This document shows, piece by piece, positions 55,805 through 64,000 of a DNA stretch of 64,000 bases (within the stretch, counting starts at the first letter, position 1; each line of letters begins with the position of its first letter). The position numbers and the translations under genes were made by a program. Source of the DNA: Marinobacter sp. BW6. GTDB taxonomy: Bacteria; Pseudomonadota; Gammaproteobacteria; Pseudomonadales; Oleiphilaceae. The stretch lies in contig NZ_VIRN01000064.1 in the NCBI RefSeq assembly GCF_008107725.1, positions 62,001-126,000 of the forward strand, in the 5' to 3' direction. The notes beneath the pieces are model-generated. The model worked only from the letters and a program-made list of their open reading frames with translations, was not told the DNA's origin and ran no database searches.

Positions 55805-55859
55805 TTTCGTCCTCAGGCTAATGGGTGGGTTCAGGACGGTCATGGCGGGGTCAGACGTC

Positions 55860-55871
55860 TTTTGAACGCCC
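55860..55871. repeat. Third copy of TTTTGAACGCCC
   Basis: Same 12-mer as in the right arm (5231-5242) and, inverted, the left arm (5160-5171) of the large repeat, here 56 bp upstream of icd and preceded by GGGTCAGACGTC. It appears to be a half or degraded element. Confidence 0.5.
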
Positions 55872-55909
55872 GACCTGAGCAATGACTGATTAGGAACTTT
55901 TGATAGACC

Positions 55910-55954
55910 TACTAAGATACCATTTTTTCGTTAATTTTGGTTAAGATCTTAGTA
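55910..55954. promoter_or_regulatory. Inverted repeat in the icd upstream region
   Basis: TACTAAGAT (55910-55918) and ATCTTAGTA (55946-55954) are exact 9-bp complements around 27 bp of AT-rich sequence, about 105-150 bp before icd. Possible operator. I see nothing else in 55955-56179, which runs to the aacS stop. Confidence 0.45.
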
Positions 55955-56179
55955 TAAGAACGGACTAAAAATGCCTGATCTTCGGTTACAAGACGATGAA
56001 ATGGAGGGAATTTACGAAACTTTCTAACATTGGACATTCGGGTAGAGCGGCAGAGGAACCGGGCCTCTCGATATGCCTCCGCGCGGTCAATCTCAACAGC
56101 ATTTTTGTCGACAAAATCAGGAGAGTAGGTCGGATTAGCCAACGGCGTAATCCGACAACCACCCTCAGATTTCAGCCCC

Positions 56180-58168
56180 TCATTCGGGCAACAGCCCAAC
56201 CGCAGCCAACCGATCCCGAATATGGTCCAGGGCCTCGGGATTGCCAAGAGCATCCCTGTTGTCCGCCTTTTTCGAGCCGTTGATCAACCGGGCAACCGCC
56301 AGTTCCACCTTCTTGCCACTGCGGGTGTACGGAATATCGTTCACCTGAACGATGTGCTTGGGCACGTGGCGTGGGCTGGCGCCTTCGCGGATTCGGCTCT
56401 TGAGCTGTTTCAGCAGGTCGTCGGTGATGGCCTGGCCGTCAGCCGGAACCACCAACAGAACCACTTCCACGTCGCCGTCGACCTGACGTCCCACCACTAG
56501 GCTGTCTTTGACCTCAGCCACGGTTTCCACCTGGCGGTAGATTTCCGCGGTACCGATTCGAACGCCGCCCGGGTTCAGGGTGGCATCAGAGCGGCCATAG
56601 ATGATGGCCCCGCCGTGTTCGGTGAACTCGATGAAATCACCGTGGGCCCACACGCCCGGGAAGGTGTTGAAGTAGGCGTCGCGGTAGCGCTCGCCATCCG
56701 GATCCTGCCAGAAGCTGACCGGCATCGATGGCAGCGGCTGACGGCAGACCAGCTCGCCGCGGCCTTCGCTGACCGGCTGACCATCGTCGCCGTAGGCGAC
56801 CGCGTCGACGCCCAGGAAGCGGCACTGGATTTCGCCACGACGAACAGGCAGAAGGGGTGTTGAGCCGACGAAGCAGCCGCAGATGTCCGTGCCACCTGCA
56901 ATGGAGCCGAGCAGGGCGCCGGGAGCGCCATCGCTGTAGACCCAATCATAGTCTTCCGGCAACAACGGTGAGCCGGTGGAGAACACCACCCGAAGCTTGC
57001 TCTGGTCCAGGGTTTTTGCGGGCTGGAGCTCGCCTTTCCGGCAGCCGGCGATGAAGCGGGCACTGGTGCCAAAATGGGTGACCTTCTCTTCCGCCACAGT
57101 GTCCCAGAGGAAGTTCAGGCTCGGATAGCCCGGGGAGCCGTCAACGGTGATCACCGCTGCGCCTGTCATCAGGGCGGAGGCTTGCCAGTTCCACATCATC
57201 CAGCCACAGGTGGTGAAGTACAGGAACCGGTCCTCGGGACCAACGTCGCCATGGAGCATCAATTCCTTGGCATGGTTGACCAACAGGCCGGCGTTGCCGT
57301 GAACGATGCACTTGGGTTTGCCCGTGGTGCCGGAGGAATACAGGATATAGACCGGGTGGTCCGGGGGCAGCGGAGTGAACGAGGGCGCATTACCTTTGCC
57401 GTAGGCCAGGACGTCGTCCCAGGTGGTAACCAGATCCCCGCCAATCGGGGGCTCGTCCGGCAGTTGCTGAACACTGACCACAGATTTCAGAGTGGGCAAT
57501 CCTGCAATCAGCTCTGCGAAGTCCTGCTGGCGGGCGAAAACCTTGCCGCCATAGCCGTAGCCATTCACCACGATCATTGCTGCGGGCTCAATCTGGCCAA
57601 AACGATCGAGAATGGCGCCAACACCAAAATCGGGAGACGCTGAACTCCAGATGGCGCCGAGGCTCGTCGCTGCCAGCATACCAACCAGGGCTTCGTAGCC
57701 ATTGGTGACCACACCAGCCACTCGATCGCCCTGTTGAATGCCTTTGTCACGCAGGAAGGCTTCCAGGGCACCCGCGTCAGCCTTGAGCTCGGCGTAGGTG
57801 CGGCGCAGCACAGGGCGGGTTTCACAGTAAGCTACCACCGCCTCGCGATTGGCGTGCTCGCCCTCCGCCAACCGAAGCAGGTTGGCGGCAAAATTCAGTT
57901 TCATGCCCGGGAACCATTCGGCGCCTGGCATTGCACGCTTGCCCAGTACTTTCTCGGCCGGGGTATCGCAGACCAGGCCGCAGTAGTCCCAGACTTTCTG
58001 CCAGAAGGTTTCCAGCTCATCAATAGACCACTGGTGCAACGCGTGGTAATCAGCAAACGGACCGAAGCCCTGCTGCTCCAGCCAGGCCTTGAACTGGCCC
58101 ATGCGGGAATTGGCCAGGGTGTCTTCCGACGGAGACCAGACTACCGGTGATTGTTCTTCATTGCTCAT
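56180..58168 (-). CDS. aacS: Acetoacetyl-CoA synthetase
   Basis: ANL-superfamily ligase of 662 aa activating acetoacetate with CoA and ATP. Seen: P-loop VYILYSSGTTGKPKCIVHG, GGTDICGCF (A5-like), YGRSDATLNPGGVRIGTAEIY, and the C-terminal YTRSGKKVELAVARL with the catalytic lysine. N terminus PVVWSPSEDTLANSRMGQF matches AACS rather than acetyl-CoA synthetase. Last gene of the ketone-body operon. Confidence 0.93.
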   Translation of the reverse strand: MSNEEQSPVVWSPSEDTLANSRMGQFKAWLEQQGFGPFADYHALHQWSIDELETFWQKVWDYCGLVCDTPAEKVLGKRAMPGAEWFPGMKLNFAANLLRLAEGEHANREAVVAYCETRPVLRRTYAELKADAGALEAFLRDKGIQQGDRVAGVVTNGYEALVGMLAATSLGAIWSSASPDFGVGAILDRFGQIEPAAMIVVNGYGYGGKVFARQQDFAELIAGLPTLKSVVSVQQLPDEPPIGGDLVTTWDDVLAYGKGNAPSFTPLPPDHPVYILYSSGTTGKPKCIVHGNAGLLVNHAKELMLHGDVGPEDRFLYFTTCGWMMWNWQASALMTGAAVITVDGSPGYPSLNFLWDTVAEEKVTHFGTSARFIAGCRKGELQPAKTLDQSKLRVVFSTGSPLLPEDYDWVYSDGAPGALLGSIAGGTDICGCFVGSTPLLPVRRGEIQCRFLGVDAVAYGDDGQPVSEGRGELVCRQPLPSMPVSFWQDPDGERYRDAYFNTFPGVWAHGDFIEFTEHGGAIIYGRSDATLNPGGVRIGTAEIYRQVETVAEVKDSLVVGRQVDGDVEVVLLVVPADGQAITDDLLKQLKSRIREGASPRHVPKHIVQVNDIPYTRSGKKVELAVARLINGSKKADNRDALGNPEALDHIRDRLAAVGLLPE

Positions 58169-58184
58169 CCATATCTCCTGAATG

Positions 58185-58964
58185 TTACTGCATATGCCAG
58201 CCGTGACTGACCACGATGGACTGGCCAGTCAAAGCCGCAGAGGGGAATGCAGCCAGATGAACCGCCAACTCTGCCACGTCTTCCAGGGTGGTGAATTCGC
58301 CGTCCACAGTGTTCTTGAGCATAACTTTACTGATCACTTCCTCTTCGGAAATGCCCAGCTCCTTGGCCTGTTCCGGAATCTGCTTATCCACCAGGGGCGT
58401 GCGCACAAACCCGGGGCAGATGATGTTGCTCCGCACCCCGTGTTCCGCACCTTCCTTCGCCACCGCCCGGCACAGCCCCAACATGCCGTGCTTGGCCGCC
58501 ACATATGGGGCTTTCAAGGGAGAAGCCTCCAGAGAATGCACCGACCCCATATAGAGCATGGTGCCACCGCCACTCTCGTACATGTGCTTGAGTGCCGCGC
58601 GAGTCACCAGGAATGCGCCATCAAGATGCACATTCATGACTTTGCGCCAATCGGAATAAGCAAGCTTGTGCACCGGATCAATGTGCTGGATGCCGGCGTT
58701 CGCGATGGCGATATCCAGACCACCCCACTGTTTAACCACAAAGTTGACGTTTACGTCAACTGCATCTTCATCGGTCACGTCCATTTCGAGGGCGATGGCA
58801 GTACCGCCGGCCTGCTCGATGGCAGCTACGGTGTCCTGTGCCGCCTCGAGTGTCAGGTCAGCCACAGCGACCTTGGCGCCTTCGCGACCGTAGGCCTCGG
58901 CAATGGCCCGGCCGATGCCACGGCCGGCACCGGTAATCAAAGCAATCCGGTTTTCCAGACGCAT
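58185..58964 (-). CDS. bdhA: 3-hydroxybutyrate dehydrogenase
   Basis: SDR of 259 aa oxidising (R)-3-hydroxybutyrate to acetoacetate with [11 protein letters not shown] cofactor loop, NAG motif [19 protein letters not shown], catalytic S-YVAAK ([20 protein letters not shown]) and the family signature [24 protein letters not shown] at 58964 has AAGGAG 8 nt ahead and is 13 nt behind the dctM stop. It supplies acetoacetate to AacS (gap 16 bp). Confidence 0.94.
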   Translation of the reverse strand: MRLENRIALITGAGRGIGRAIAEAYGREGAKVAVADLTLEAAQDTVAAIEQAGGTAIALEMDVTDEDAVDVNVNFVVKQWGGLDIAIANAGIQHIDPVHKLAYSDWRKVMNVHLDGAFLVTRAALKHMYESGGGTMLYMGSVHSLEASPLKAPYVAAKHGMLGLCRAVAKEGAEHGVRSNIICPGFVRTPLVDKQIPEQAKELGISEEEVISKVMLKNTVDGEFTTLEDVAELAVHLAAFPSAALTGQSIVVSHGWHMQ

Positions 58965-58977
58965 GGTTATTTTCTCC

Positions 58978-60342
58978 TTAGTCGTAAGCCACGCTGGGCA
59001 GCCAGGTCGCGATTTCCGGAACCACGAACACAATAGCCAGAGCTACCAGCTGGATAATGATGAACGGAATAACGCCGCGATAAATATCAGTAACGGCGAT
59101 CTCCGGTGGCGCCACACCCTTGATGTAGAACAACGCGAATCCAACCGGCGGCGTCAGGAAAGAGGTCTGCAGGCACATAGCAAACAGGATGGTGAACCAG
59201 ACCAGATCAAAGCCGAGGCTTTGCACAACCGGCGCAACCAGCGGCAGGATAATCAGGGTGATTTCCACCCAGTCCAGGAAGAAGCCGAGCAGAAAGACAC
59301 CAAACAGAATGGTAAGAACGACGCCGTAGGGGCCAAAAGGCAGACCCAGAAGGGCATCTTCTATCACCTGGTCACCACCAAGCCCCCGAAGCACAACAGA
59401 GAACGCAGTCGCACCCAGGAAGATGGCGAAAATGAACGCGGCCGTGCGCGTCGTCTGCTGCATGGACGAGTTCAGCACGTTCAGGTTCAGTCGGCCAGAC
59501 ATCAGTGCCAGCAGCAGAGCACCCAGGGCACCCACACCGGAAGCCTCCGTTGGAGTAGCTATGCCGGCAAAGATGGAACCCAATACGCCCAGAATCAACG
59601 CGGCGGTTGGCACTACCGCCTTTGCCACTTCCCAGACGATGGCCCAGCTCACTTTTTCGGTACCCTCAGGCACCGGCGCAATATTCGGCTGCAGCATGGG
59701 GCGGATGATGGCGTAGGCCACATACATGGCGCCCAGCATCAAACCCGGAAAGAACGCGCCCATAAACAGGTCGCCCACGGAAGCCTCAGGAACGGCGAGG
59801 CGATCCGCCATCAGGACCAGCATGATGGAAGGCGGGATGAGAATACCCAGGGTGCCGGTTGCACAGGCAGTGCCCACGGCAAACCCCTTGTCGTACTTGT
59901 TCTCCATCATCACAGGCAGGGACAGCATGCCCAGCAGTACCACGGAAGCACCGATAATACCTGTGGTCGCTGCGAGCAGAACACCGATGACAATCACCGT
60001 CACTGCATAACCGCCGCGAACGGCACCAAACAGTTTGACCATGCTGTTCATCAGTCGCTCGGCCACGCCGGACTGGTCAAGCATGATGCCCATGAATATG
60101 AACATGGGCAGGGCCACAAGGGTTTCGCTGTTTACGACCTTCCATATCCGCTCAGGCACCAGCCCCATGGAGGAGGAATAATCAAACCATAGATTGGCAC
60201 CGAAATTCTCAACGGCAATGACACCGACGACAGTCCAGATAACTGCAGTGCCACCCAAGACCCACGCAACCGGATATCCGGTCATCAGCAACGCCCCGAA
60301 CGTGAGGAACATGCCGATTACGAAAAGGGTTTCAAGCTCCAT
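58978..60342 (-). CDS. dctM: TRAP transporter large permease (DctM)
   Basis: Integral membrane protein of 454 aa with about 12 helices, DctM family. [20 protein letters not shown] and [20 protein letters not shown] are typical. With DctQ and DctP it forms a Na+-driven transporter. Its ATG overlaps the dctQ stop by one base (ATGA). Substrate is probably 3-hydroxybutyrate or acetoacetate, inferred from bdhA and aacS downstream. Confidence 0.93.
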   Translation of the reverse strand: MELETLFVIGMFLTFGALLMTGYPVAWVLGGTAVIWTVVGVIAVENFGANLWFDYSSSMGLVPERIWKVVNSETLVALPMFIFMGIMLDQSGVAERLMNSMVKLFGAVRGGYAVTVIVIGVLLAATTGIIGASVVLLGMLSLPVMMENKYDKGFAVGTACATGTLGILIPPSIMLVLMADRLAVPEASVGDLFMGAFFPGLMLGAMYVAYAIIRPMLQPNIAPVPEGTEKVSWAIVWEVAKAVVPTAALILGVLGSIFAGIATPTEASGVGALGALLLALMSGRLNLNVLNSSMQQTTRTAAFIFAIFLGATAFSVVLRGLGGDQVIEDALLGLPFGPYGVVLTILFGVFLLGFFLDWVEITLIILPLVAPVVQSLGFDLVWFTILFAMCLQTSFLTPPVGFALFYIKGVAPPEIAVTDIYRGVIPFIIIQLVALAIVFVVPEIATWLPSVAYD

Positions 60343-60980
60343 CAGGACGCATCCTCTTTCTTGTTATCCCCGGATTCGACCCGGATTGGCTTCGGAAAGC
60401 CGAAAAGCAGGGCAGTTACTTTCAACAGGCGAGACAGGGCAGCCAGAATCAGAAGCACGAACGAAAATGCCAGAACGCCCTTGAGAATCCAGCGGTACGG
60501 GAGGCCGGCAGGTGCCTGACTGGTTTCGCCCTGCTCCCAGGAACTGATGGCGTAGGGAATCATTTCGTAAACCGCCAGCCCGAGGAACGGCAACAACAGG
60601 AAGACCAGGCCCAATAATTCAATCCAGGCCTGGCCTTTGAGAGACAGCCGCTCATGGATGACATCCACCCTGACATGATCATCCGTCACCAGGGTATAAC
60701 CCAACCCCAACAACCAGCCTGCGCCGGCCAGGTGCCACTGGACCTCTTCCAGAGTGACCGACCCCATGCCAAAGGCGTAACGACCCACTACGGCGTAGAT
60801 GATCACGCCGGTAACCACAATCCAGAGCCAGGACGCAGTCTTGCCTATTGCAGAAATGACACCGTCCACAACCCGGCTAAGCCCGGTTGTTGGAAACTCC
60901 GTGTGATGATGAATAAATTGCCCGGCGTCCGACGCCGATGCCCGCACACCTGGCGGTGAGCCTTTATCAGACACTGTCAT
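60342..60980 (-). CDS. dctQ: TRAP transporter small permease (DctQ)
   Basis: Protein of 212 aa with four helices and the DctQ signature region (WLWIVVTGVIIYAVVGRYAFG, VQWHLAGAGWLLGLGYTL, HVRVDVIHERLSLKGQAWIEL). Its N terminus is longer than usual and polar. Separated from dctP by 116 bp that hold two hairpins, so it may be less abundant than the binding protein. Confidence 0.9.
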   Translation of the reverse strand: MTVSDKGSPPGVRASASDAGQFIHHHTEFPTTGLSRVVDGVISAIGKTASWLWIVVTGVIIYAVVGRYAFGMGSVTLEEVQWHLAGAGWLLGLGYTLVTDDHVRVDVIHERLSLKGQAWIELLGLVFLLLPFLGLAVYEMIPYAISSWEQGETSQAPAGLPYRWILKGVLAFSFVLLILAALSRLLKVTALLFGFPKPIRVESGDNKKEDAS

Positions 60981-61012
60981 ACAACAGTTCCTCGTTCACA
61001 AAGCCTGCCGTG

Positions 61013-61040
61013 AAACAAGGATGGCCCCGCAGGGCCATCC
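61013..61040 (-). terminator. Terminator-like hairpin between dctP and dctQ
   Basis: GGATGGCCC (61019-61027) and GGGCCATCC (61032-61040), 9-bp stem, CGCA loop, followed on the minus strand by TTGTTT. It probably reduces readthrough into dctQM, giving more DctP than permease. Confidence 0.6.
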
Positions 61041-61052
61041 AGACTAAATAAG

Positions 61053-61080
61053 AGAGCACCAGAATTGCCTCCGGTGCTCT
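61053..61080 (-). other. Second hairpin after dctP
   Basis: AGAGCACC (61053-61060) pairs with GGTGCTCT (61073-61080), 17 bp beyond the dctP stop. No T-run; may protect the dctP message from 3' decay. Confidence 0.45.
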
Positions 61081-61096
61081 GGGTCAGCCCCGAACC

Positions 61097-62149
61097 TTAG
61101 AGGTCCGCCGGTACATAGGCGCGGGTATCCCACACCTTGTAGGATTCCATGAACTCCTGCTGGCTCTCGTAAACGCGTTTGAAATCGGCATCCTTCGACG
61201 CTTCTTCCTCAAGCACTTCCTCGGTCACGTCCCGCAGCTTGAGCAGAACATCACGGGGAATCTGGTCGGCCTGAACGCCCTTGTCCTGGAACTCGGCCAG
61301 AACCTTGCCGTTCTTGTACTCACCCTCGGCCAGACCGCGAGTGGTCGCCGCAGTACAGGAAGCTTCAACCAGCGCCTTCTGAGCTTTCGTGGCACGATTC
61401 CACTCATCCTTGTTAATCAACATGTACTGTGCCGTGAACTGCTGGTGCCAGCCGGGGAACAGGTTGTACTTAACCACCTGATTGAAGCCGAGGATCTGGT
61501 CAATAGCCGGCATGGAGAACTCAGTAGCATCAATGGTGCCTTTCTCCAGCGCCTGGTAAAGCTCGCCGCCCGGCATCATGGTGACGGAAGCGCCCAGCTT
61601 CTCGAGAACCTTGCCACCCAGGCCAGCGAAACGAATCTTCAAGCCTTTGTAGTCTTCCAGTGTTTTGATGGGCTTGGAATACCAACCCGCCGTTTCAGGC
61701 CCGATGATGCCGCACAGCTGTGCGTGTACGTTGAAGCCTTTGTTGGCATAGGTTTCCTGCAGCATTTCATGACCGCCACCGTAGTAATACCAGCCAATGT
61801 AGGCGGGTGGCTTCATACCGAACGGAACAGCGGCAAACAGGGGAATCGCAGGCACTTTGCCCTGGTCGTAGCCGATCCAGGTGTAGCCAGCAGAGACCTT
61901 GCCGTCTGAGACGGACTGCAGGATGTCGAACGGCGGAACCAGCTTGCCGGGCTCATAGACACGGACCTGGATGCTGCCATCGGAGGCGGTAGTGAGGTTG
62001 TCCGCAACCCAGGCAGCGGGAGAACCGAGGCCCGGAAGGTTGGTAGCGAAGGCTACGGGCATTTTCCAGCGCAGATCGTCTGCGAAAGCGGAACCCGTGG
62101 TGAGAGCAATCGCACCGGCCACACCGGTGAGAGCCTTGAGAAGTTTCAT
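61097..62149 (-). CDS. dctP: TRAP transporter substrate-binding protein (DctP)
   Basis: Periplasmic binding protein of 350 aa with signal peptide (KLLKALTGVAGAIALTTGSAFA). Family features: MPVAFATNLPGLGSPAAWVAD, GPETAGWYSKPIKTLEDYKGLKIRFAGLGGKVLEKLG with the conserved ligand arginine in LKIRFAG, and LYQALEKGTIDATEFSMPA. It binds the organic acid and delivers it to DctQM. ATG at 62149 used. First structural gene behind the sigma-54 promoter. Confidence 0.93.
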   Translation of the reverse strand: MKLLKALTGVAGAIALTTGSAFADDLRWKMPVAFATNLPGLGSPAAWVADNLTTASDGSIQVRVYEPGKLVPPFDILQSVSDGKVSAGYTWIGYDQGKVPAIPLFAAVPFGMKPPAYIGWYYYGGGHEMLQETYANKGFNVHAQLCGIIGPETAGWYSKPIKTLEDYKGLKIRFAGLGGKVLEKLGASVTMMPGGELYQALEKGTIDATEFSMPAIDQILGFNQVVKYNLFPGWHQQFTAQYMLINKDEWNRATKAQKALVEASCTAATTRGLAEGEYKNGKVLAEFQDKGVQADQIPRDVLLKLRDVTEEVLEEEASKDADFKRVYESQQEFMESYKVWDTRAYVPADL

Positions 62150-62323
62150 TGGCAAGTCTCCTAACTTTGTTGTTTTGTCTGGCCTGGCGGCTTACAACCT
62201 GAAAGGCCTGATCTGAGTATAGTCAGAGAATGCAGGAACAGACGGACAGGATAATATTTGGGGTCCAACAGTTGGCGCCAGTCTTGTTCTCTGCATTGTT
62301 CTGACGTCCTGCACCTCGGATGT

Positions 62324-62339
62324 TGCAGACACTATGCCA
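62324..62339 (-). promoter_or_regulatory. Sigma-54 (-24/-12) promoter of dctP
   Basis: TGGCATAGTGTCTGCA on the minus strand has the GG (-24) and GC (-12) exactly 10 bp apart and five more consensus positions (TGGCA and TGCA). Start would be near 62313, leaving a 165-nt leader. AT-rich DNA at 62341-62390 suits IHF bending between promoter and activator sites. Confidence 0.65.
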
Positions 62340-62403
62340 GAATAACTTTATTTATTTAATTCAATTAGTTATGGAAAAACAAAGAGGTCGGCGAGAAAAG
62401 GAT

Positions 62404-62474
62404 TGTCCGAAAAACCAGACAGCATTAGACATCAGTCGTACGTGGTTGTACGGATAATCAGACAATCGTCCGAA
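62404..62474. promoter_or_regulatory. Probable upstream activator sites for the sigma-54 regulator
   Basis: TGTCCGAAAAACCAGACA (62405-62422) is a dyad of TGTC/GACA; CGTAC/GTACG flank GTGGTT a little farther; GTCC-N8-GGAC overlaps the regulator's stop at about 62468-62483. They are 65-145 bp upstream of the -24 element, a usual distance for enhancer sites. Confidence 0.45.
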
Positions 62475-62476
62475 TT

Positions 62477-63922
62477 TCAGGACAGTTTGGCCAGTTTCTC
62501 GTAAAGGACGGATCTGGAGATGCCCAAGAGCTTTGCAGCACGGGTGCGGTTGCCACGGCTCGCCACAAGGGCTTCTTCAATGGCCTGGGCCTCGGCCTCA
62601 GCCAGAGTCCGGGATAACGGCCTGACCGGTTGCGAAGCCAGAGAGGAAACCGGACGGGTTCCTCCGCGGGGCAGAACCTTGAAAATGGCGTCAGCATCCA
62701 GCAGCCCGCCCTCTTCACCCATGGTCATCGCGCGCTCCAGAACGTTTCGCAACTCACGGATATTACCGGGCCAGTCGTAACTGCCCAGAGCCGATACACC
62801 AGCATCCGTAATCTCTCCGCGCAACTCCAGTCCTTCGCATACCTCTTCAAGCAGTGCTTCGCAGAGGACACCAAGATCCGCCAGACGATCCCGCAAAGGC
62901 GGGATGGGAATCTCCAGGACATTGAGACGGTAATAGAGATCCGAGCGGAAATTACCCTCGGCAATCATGACCTCAAGATTTCGGCTGGTAGCGGCAATAA
63001 CCCTGACATCCACCGAAACCACCTTGTTGGAGCCGAGCGGCTCGATCTCACCCTCCTGCAAGGCGCGCAGGAGCTTGGCCTGCAACGGCAGGGGCATATC
63101 GCCCACTTCATCAAGGAACAGGGTGCCACCGTTCGCCAGCTGGAACTTGCCCTCTCGGGTACGACGATCCGCGCCGGTATAGGCTCCCGGGGCGACACCA
63201 AAAAACTCAGCCTCAAGAAGATTGTCCGGAATCGCAGCGACATTCACGCCCACGAAGGGTTTTTCAGCACGGCCCGAAACCGTGTGGATAGCCTGGGCAA
63301 GCACTTCCTTGCCGGTGCCAGTCTCGCCCAGCAAAAGCACCGGCATGTCACGACCAGCGGCCAGACGTGCCCGCCGTTTGACCTCCAGCGCTGCCGGGCT
63401 GGCGCCGACAAAGTCACCCAGGCTGTAGCGGGTACCCCGCGCCTTTTTCGCCAATGCCTTGCGCGCGGCAGCCAGATCCTGGTGTAGCCGCCGGTATTTT
63501 GAAACCAGTGGCGTCAGGGGCTGGAGATCATCGTAGAGGACAAACGCCACCGCACCGACGATTTTTCCGTCGTCGTCATAGTAGGGCAAACGGGTTACCA
63601 CCAGCTGCTGCTGGTTGTGTTCCATGATGTCCAACAACAGGGGTTTGCCGGTTTCAACCACCTCCGGCATCCGGGTATGGGGGATGAGTTGGCGCACCGG
63701 TTTACCAATCACCTTGGAGGGGTCCCCGAGGCCGAGCAGGTGCGAATAGCTGCTGTTGATCCAGGTAATCCGGGCACTGCAGTCCACGGCGATGGCGCCG
63801 GCGCTGGCTTCCTCGAACATCGGAAACAGGGCCTCGATCAGGTCTCTGGTCAGGCCACTTTTATTGTTGTCAGAAAACAGCTGTGTCATGTACCGCGCAC
63901 CAACGGGTCGAATGTCATTCAT
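62477..63922 (-). CDS. Sigma-54-dependent transcriptional activator with PAS domain
   Basis: Protein of 481 aa: PAS sensor (about 30-140, ITWINSSYSHLLGLGDPSKVIG), AAA+ domain (about 165-395) with Walker A LGETGTGKE, GAYTGADRRT (the sigma-54-contact GAFTGA loop with Phe to Tyr) and TLFLDEVGDMPL (Walker B), and a Fis-type helix-turn-helix at the C terminus (NRTRAAKLLGISRSVLYEKL). ATG at 63922; a GTG farther upstream or ATG at 63889 are alternatives. It is followed by the dctP promoter region and probably senses a ketone-body metabolite. Confidence 0.92.
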   Translation of the reverse strand: MNDIRPVGARYMTQLFSDNNKSGLTRDLIEALFPMFEEASAGAIAVDCSARITWINSSYSHLLGLGDPSKVIGKPVRQLIPHTRMPEVVETGKPLLLDIMEHNQQQLVVTRLPYYDDDGKIVGAVAFVLYDDLQPLTPLVSKYRRLHQDLAAARKALAKKARGTRYSLGDFVGASPAALEVKRRARLAAGRDMPVLLLGETGTGKEVLAQAIHTVSGRAEKPFVGVNVAAIPDNLLEAEFFGVAPGAYTGADRRTREGKFQLANGGTLFLDEVGDMPLPLQAKLLRALQEGEIEPLGSNKVVSVDVRVIAATSRNLEVMIAEGNFRSDLYYRLNVLEIPIPPLRDRLADLGVLCEALLEEVCEGLELRGEITDAGVSALGSYDWPGNIRELRNVLERAMTMGEEGGLLDADAIFKVLPRGGTRPVSSLASQPVRPLSRTLAEAEAQAIEEALVASRGNRTRAAKLLGISRSVLYEKLAKLS

Positions 63923-63974
63923 CTTGATAACCCTGGCACCCGACAGGCCGGGTGCAGTCACGGAAGTATATGGG

Positions 63975-63991
63975 GCCCCCGTATCGGGGGC
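63975..63991. other. GC-rich hairpin at window end
   Basis: GCCCCC-GTATC-GGGGGC, six bp stem, 53 bp upstream of the sigma-54 activator start. Role unclear; no T-run. Confidence 0.35.
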
Positions 63992-64000
63992 AAACGAAGC

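Noticed and set aside
58903..60192. 429-aa plus-strand frame
   Set aside because: Antisense to dctM; very Gln/His/Asn/Arg-rich and without motifs.

Overview
The window looks like chromosomal DNA of a halophilic marine gammaproteobacterium, most probably Marinobacter. This rests on the mix of gene families: ectoine synthesis with a dedicated aspartate kinase, monomeric NADP isocitrate dehydrogenase, an OprI-type lipoprotein, a TRAP ketone-body operon under a sigma-54 activator, a manganese-riboswitch GDT1 exporter and many two-component and transport genes. It is moderately GC-rich and densely coded. I see no transposase, integrase, phage gene or CRISPR array, so this is not an obvious mobile island.

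Layout. 1-2.6 kb: ectA, ectB and the start of the ectoine-type aspartate kinase on the minus strand, with no ectC between ectB and ask. 2.7-8.7 kb: metallophosphoesterase-like gene and SSS symporter, a 454-bp intergenic stretch carrying two large inverted repeats, then a radical SAM protein overlapping a DedA/TVP38-oxidoreductase fusion. 8.9-11.5 kb: an ECF sigma factor and zinc-finger anti-sigma pair facing a two-gene operon for a cysteine-repeat c-type cytochrome and a histidine-rich unknown protein; an orphan intrinsic terminator lies upstream of that operon. 11.8-23.5 kb: mostly housekeeping and redox genes (ADP-ribosylglycohydrolase, TVP38, LpxH-like phosphoesterase, PEBP, ankyrin and spermidine-synthase-like proteins, LOG, GSH oxidoreductase, a NosR-like membrane flavo/iron-sulfur protein, AhpD-like protein with divergent TetR, NDH-2, tRNA-Gly).

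23.6-34.1 kb: ion and envelope functions: K+/H+ antiporter, L,D-transpeptidase beside an OprI lipoprotein, slipin/NfeD pair, a second L,D-transpeptidase, GDT1 manganese exporter behind a yybP-ykoY riboswitch, MarR plus DHA2 efflux, and another MFS transporter. 34.3-41.6 kb: a BrxR/CapW-like WYL regulator nearly abutting an extracellular nuclease, alpha/beta hydrolase, AraC regulator, queC-queE and an exonuclease. 41.6-42.1 kb is a gene-poor stretch that probably encodes a small RNA with a 29-codon ORF. 42.1-51.6 kb: small unknown proteins and a signalling operon (7TM hybrid kinase, membrane protein, response regulator), a lipoprotein, a serine hydrolase and a PAS-GGDEF cyclase. 51.8-55.8 kb: ybaK, cation/proton antiporter, icd. 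56.2-63.9 kb: a coherent 3-hydroxybutyrate/acetoacetate unit: sigma-54 activator, TRAP transporter, 3-hydroxybutyrate dehydrogenase, acetoacetyl-CoA synthetase, with a visible -24/-12 promoter ahead of dctP.

The items I judge most worth following are the cysteine-repeat cytochrome/His-rich protein/ECF locus, the candidate dual-function small RNA at 41.9-42.1 kb, and the BrxR-like regulator paired with a secreted nuclease instead of a defence system. All names come from reading motifs by eye; no database search was possible.
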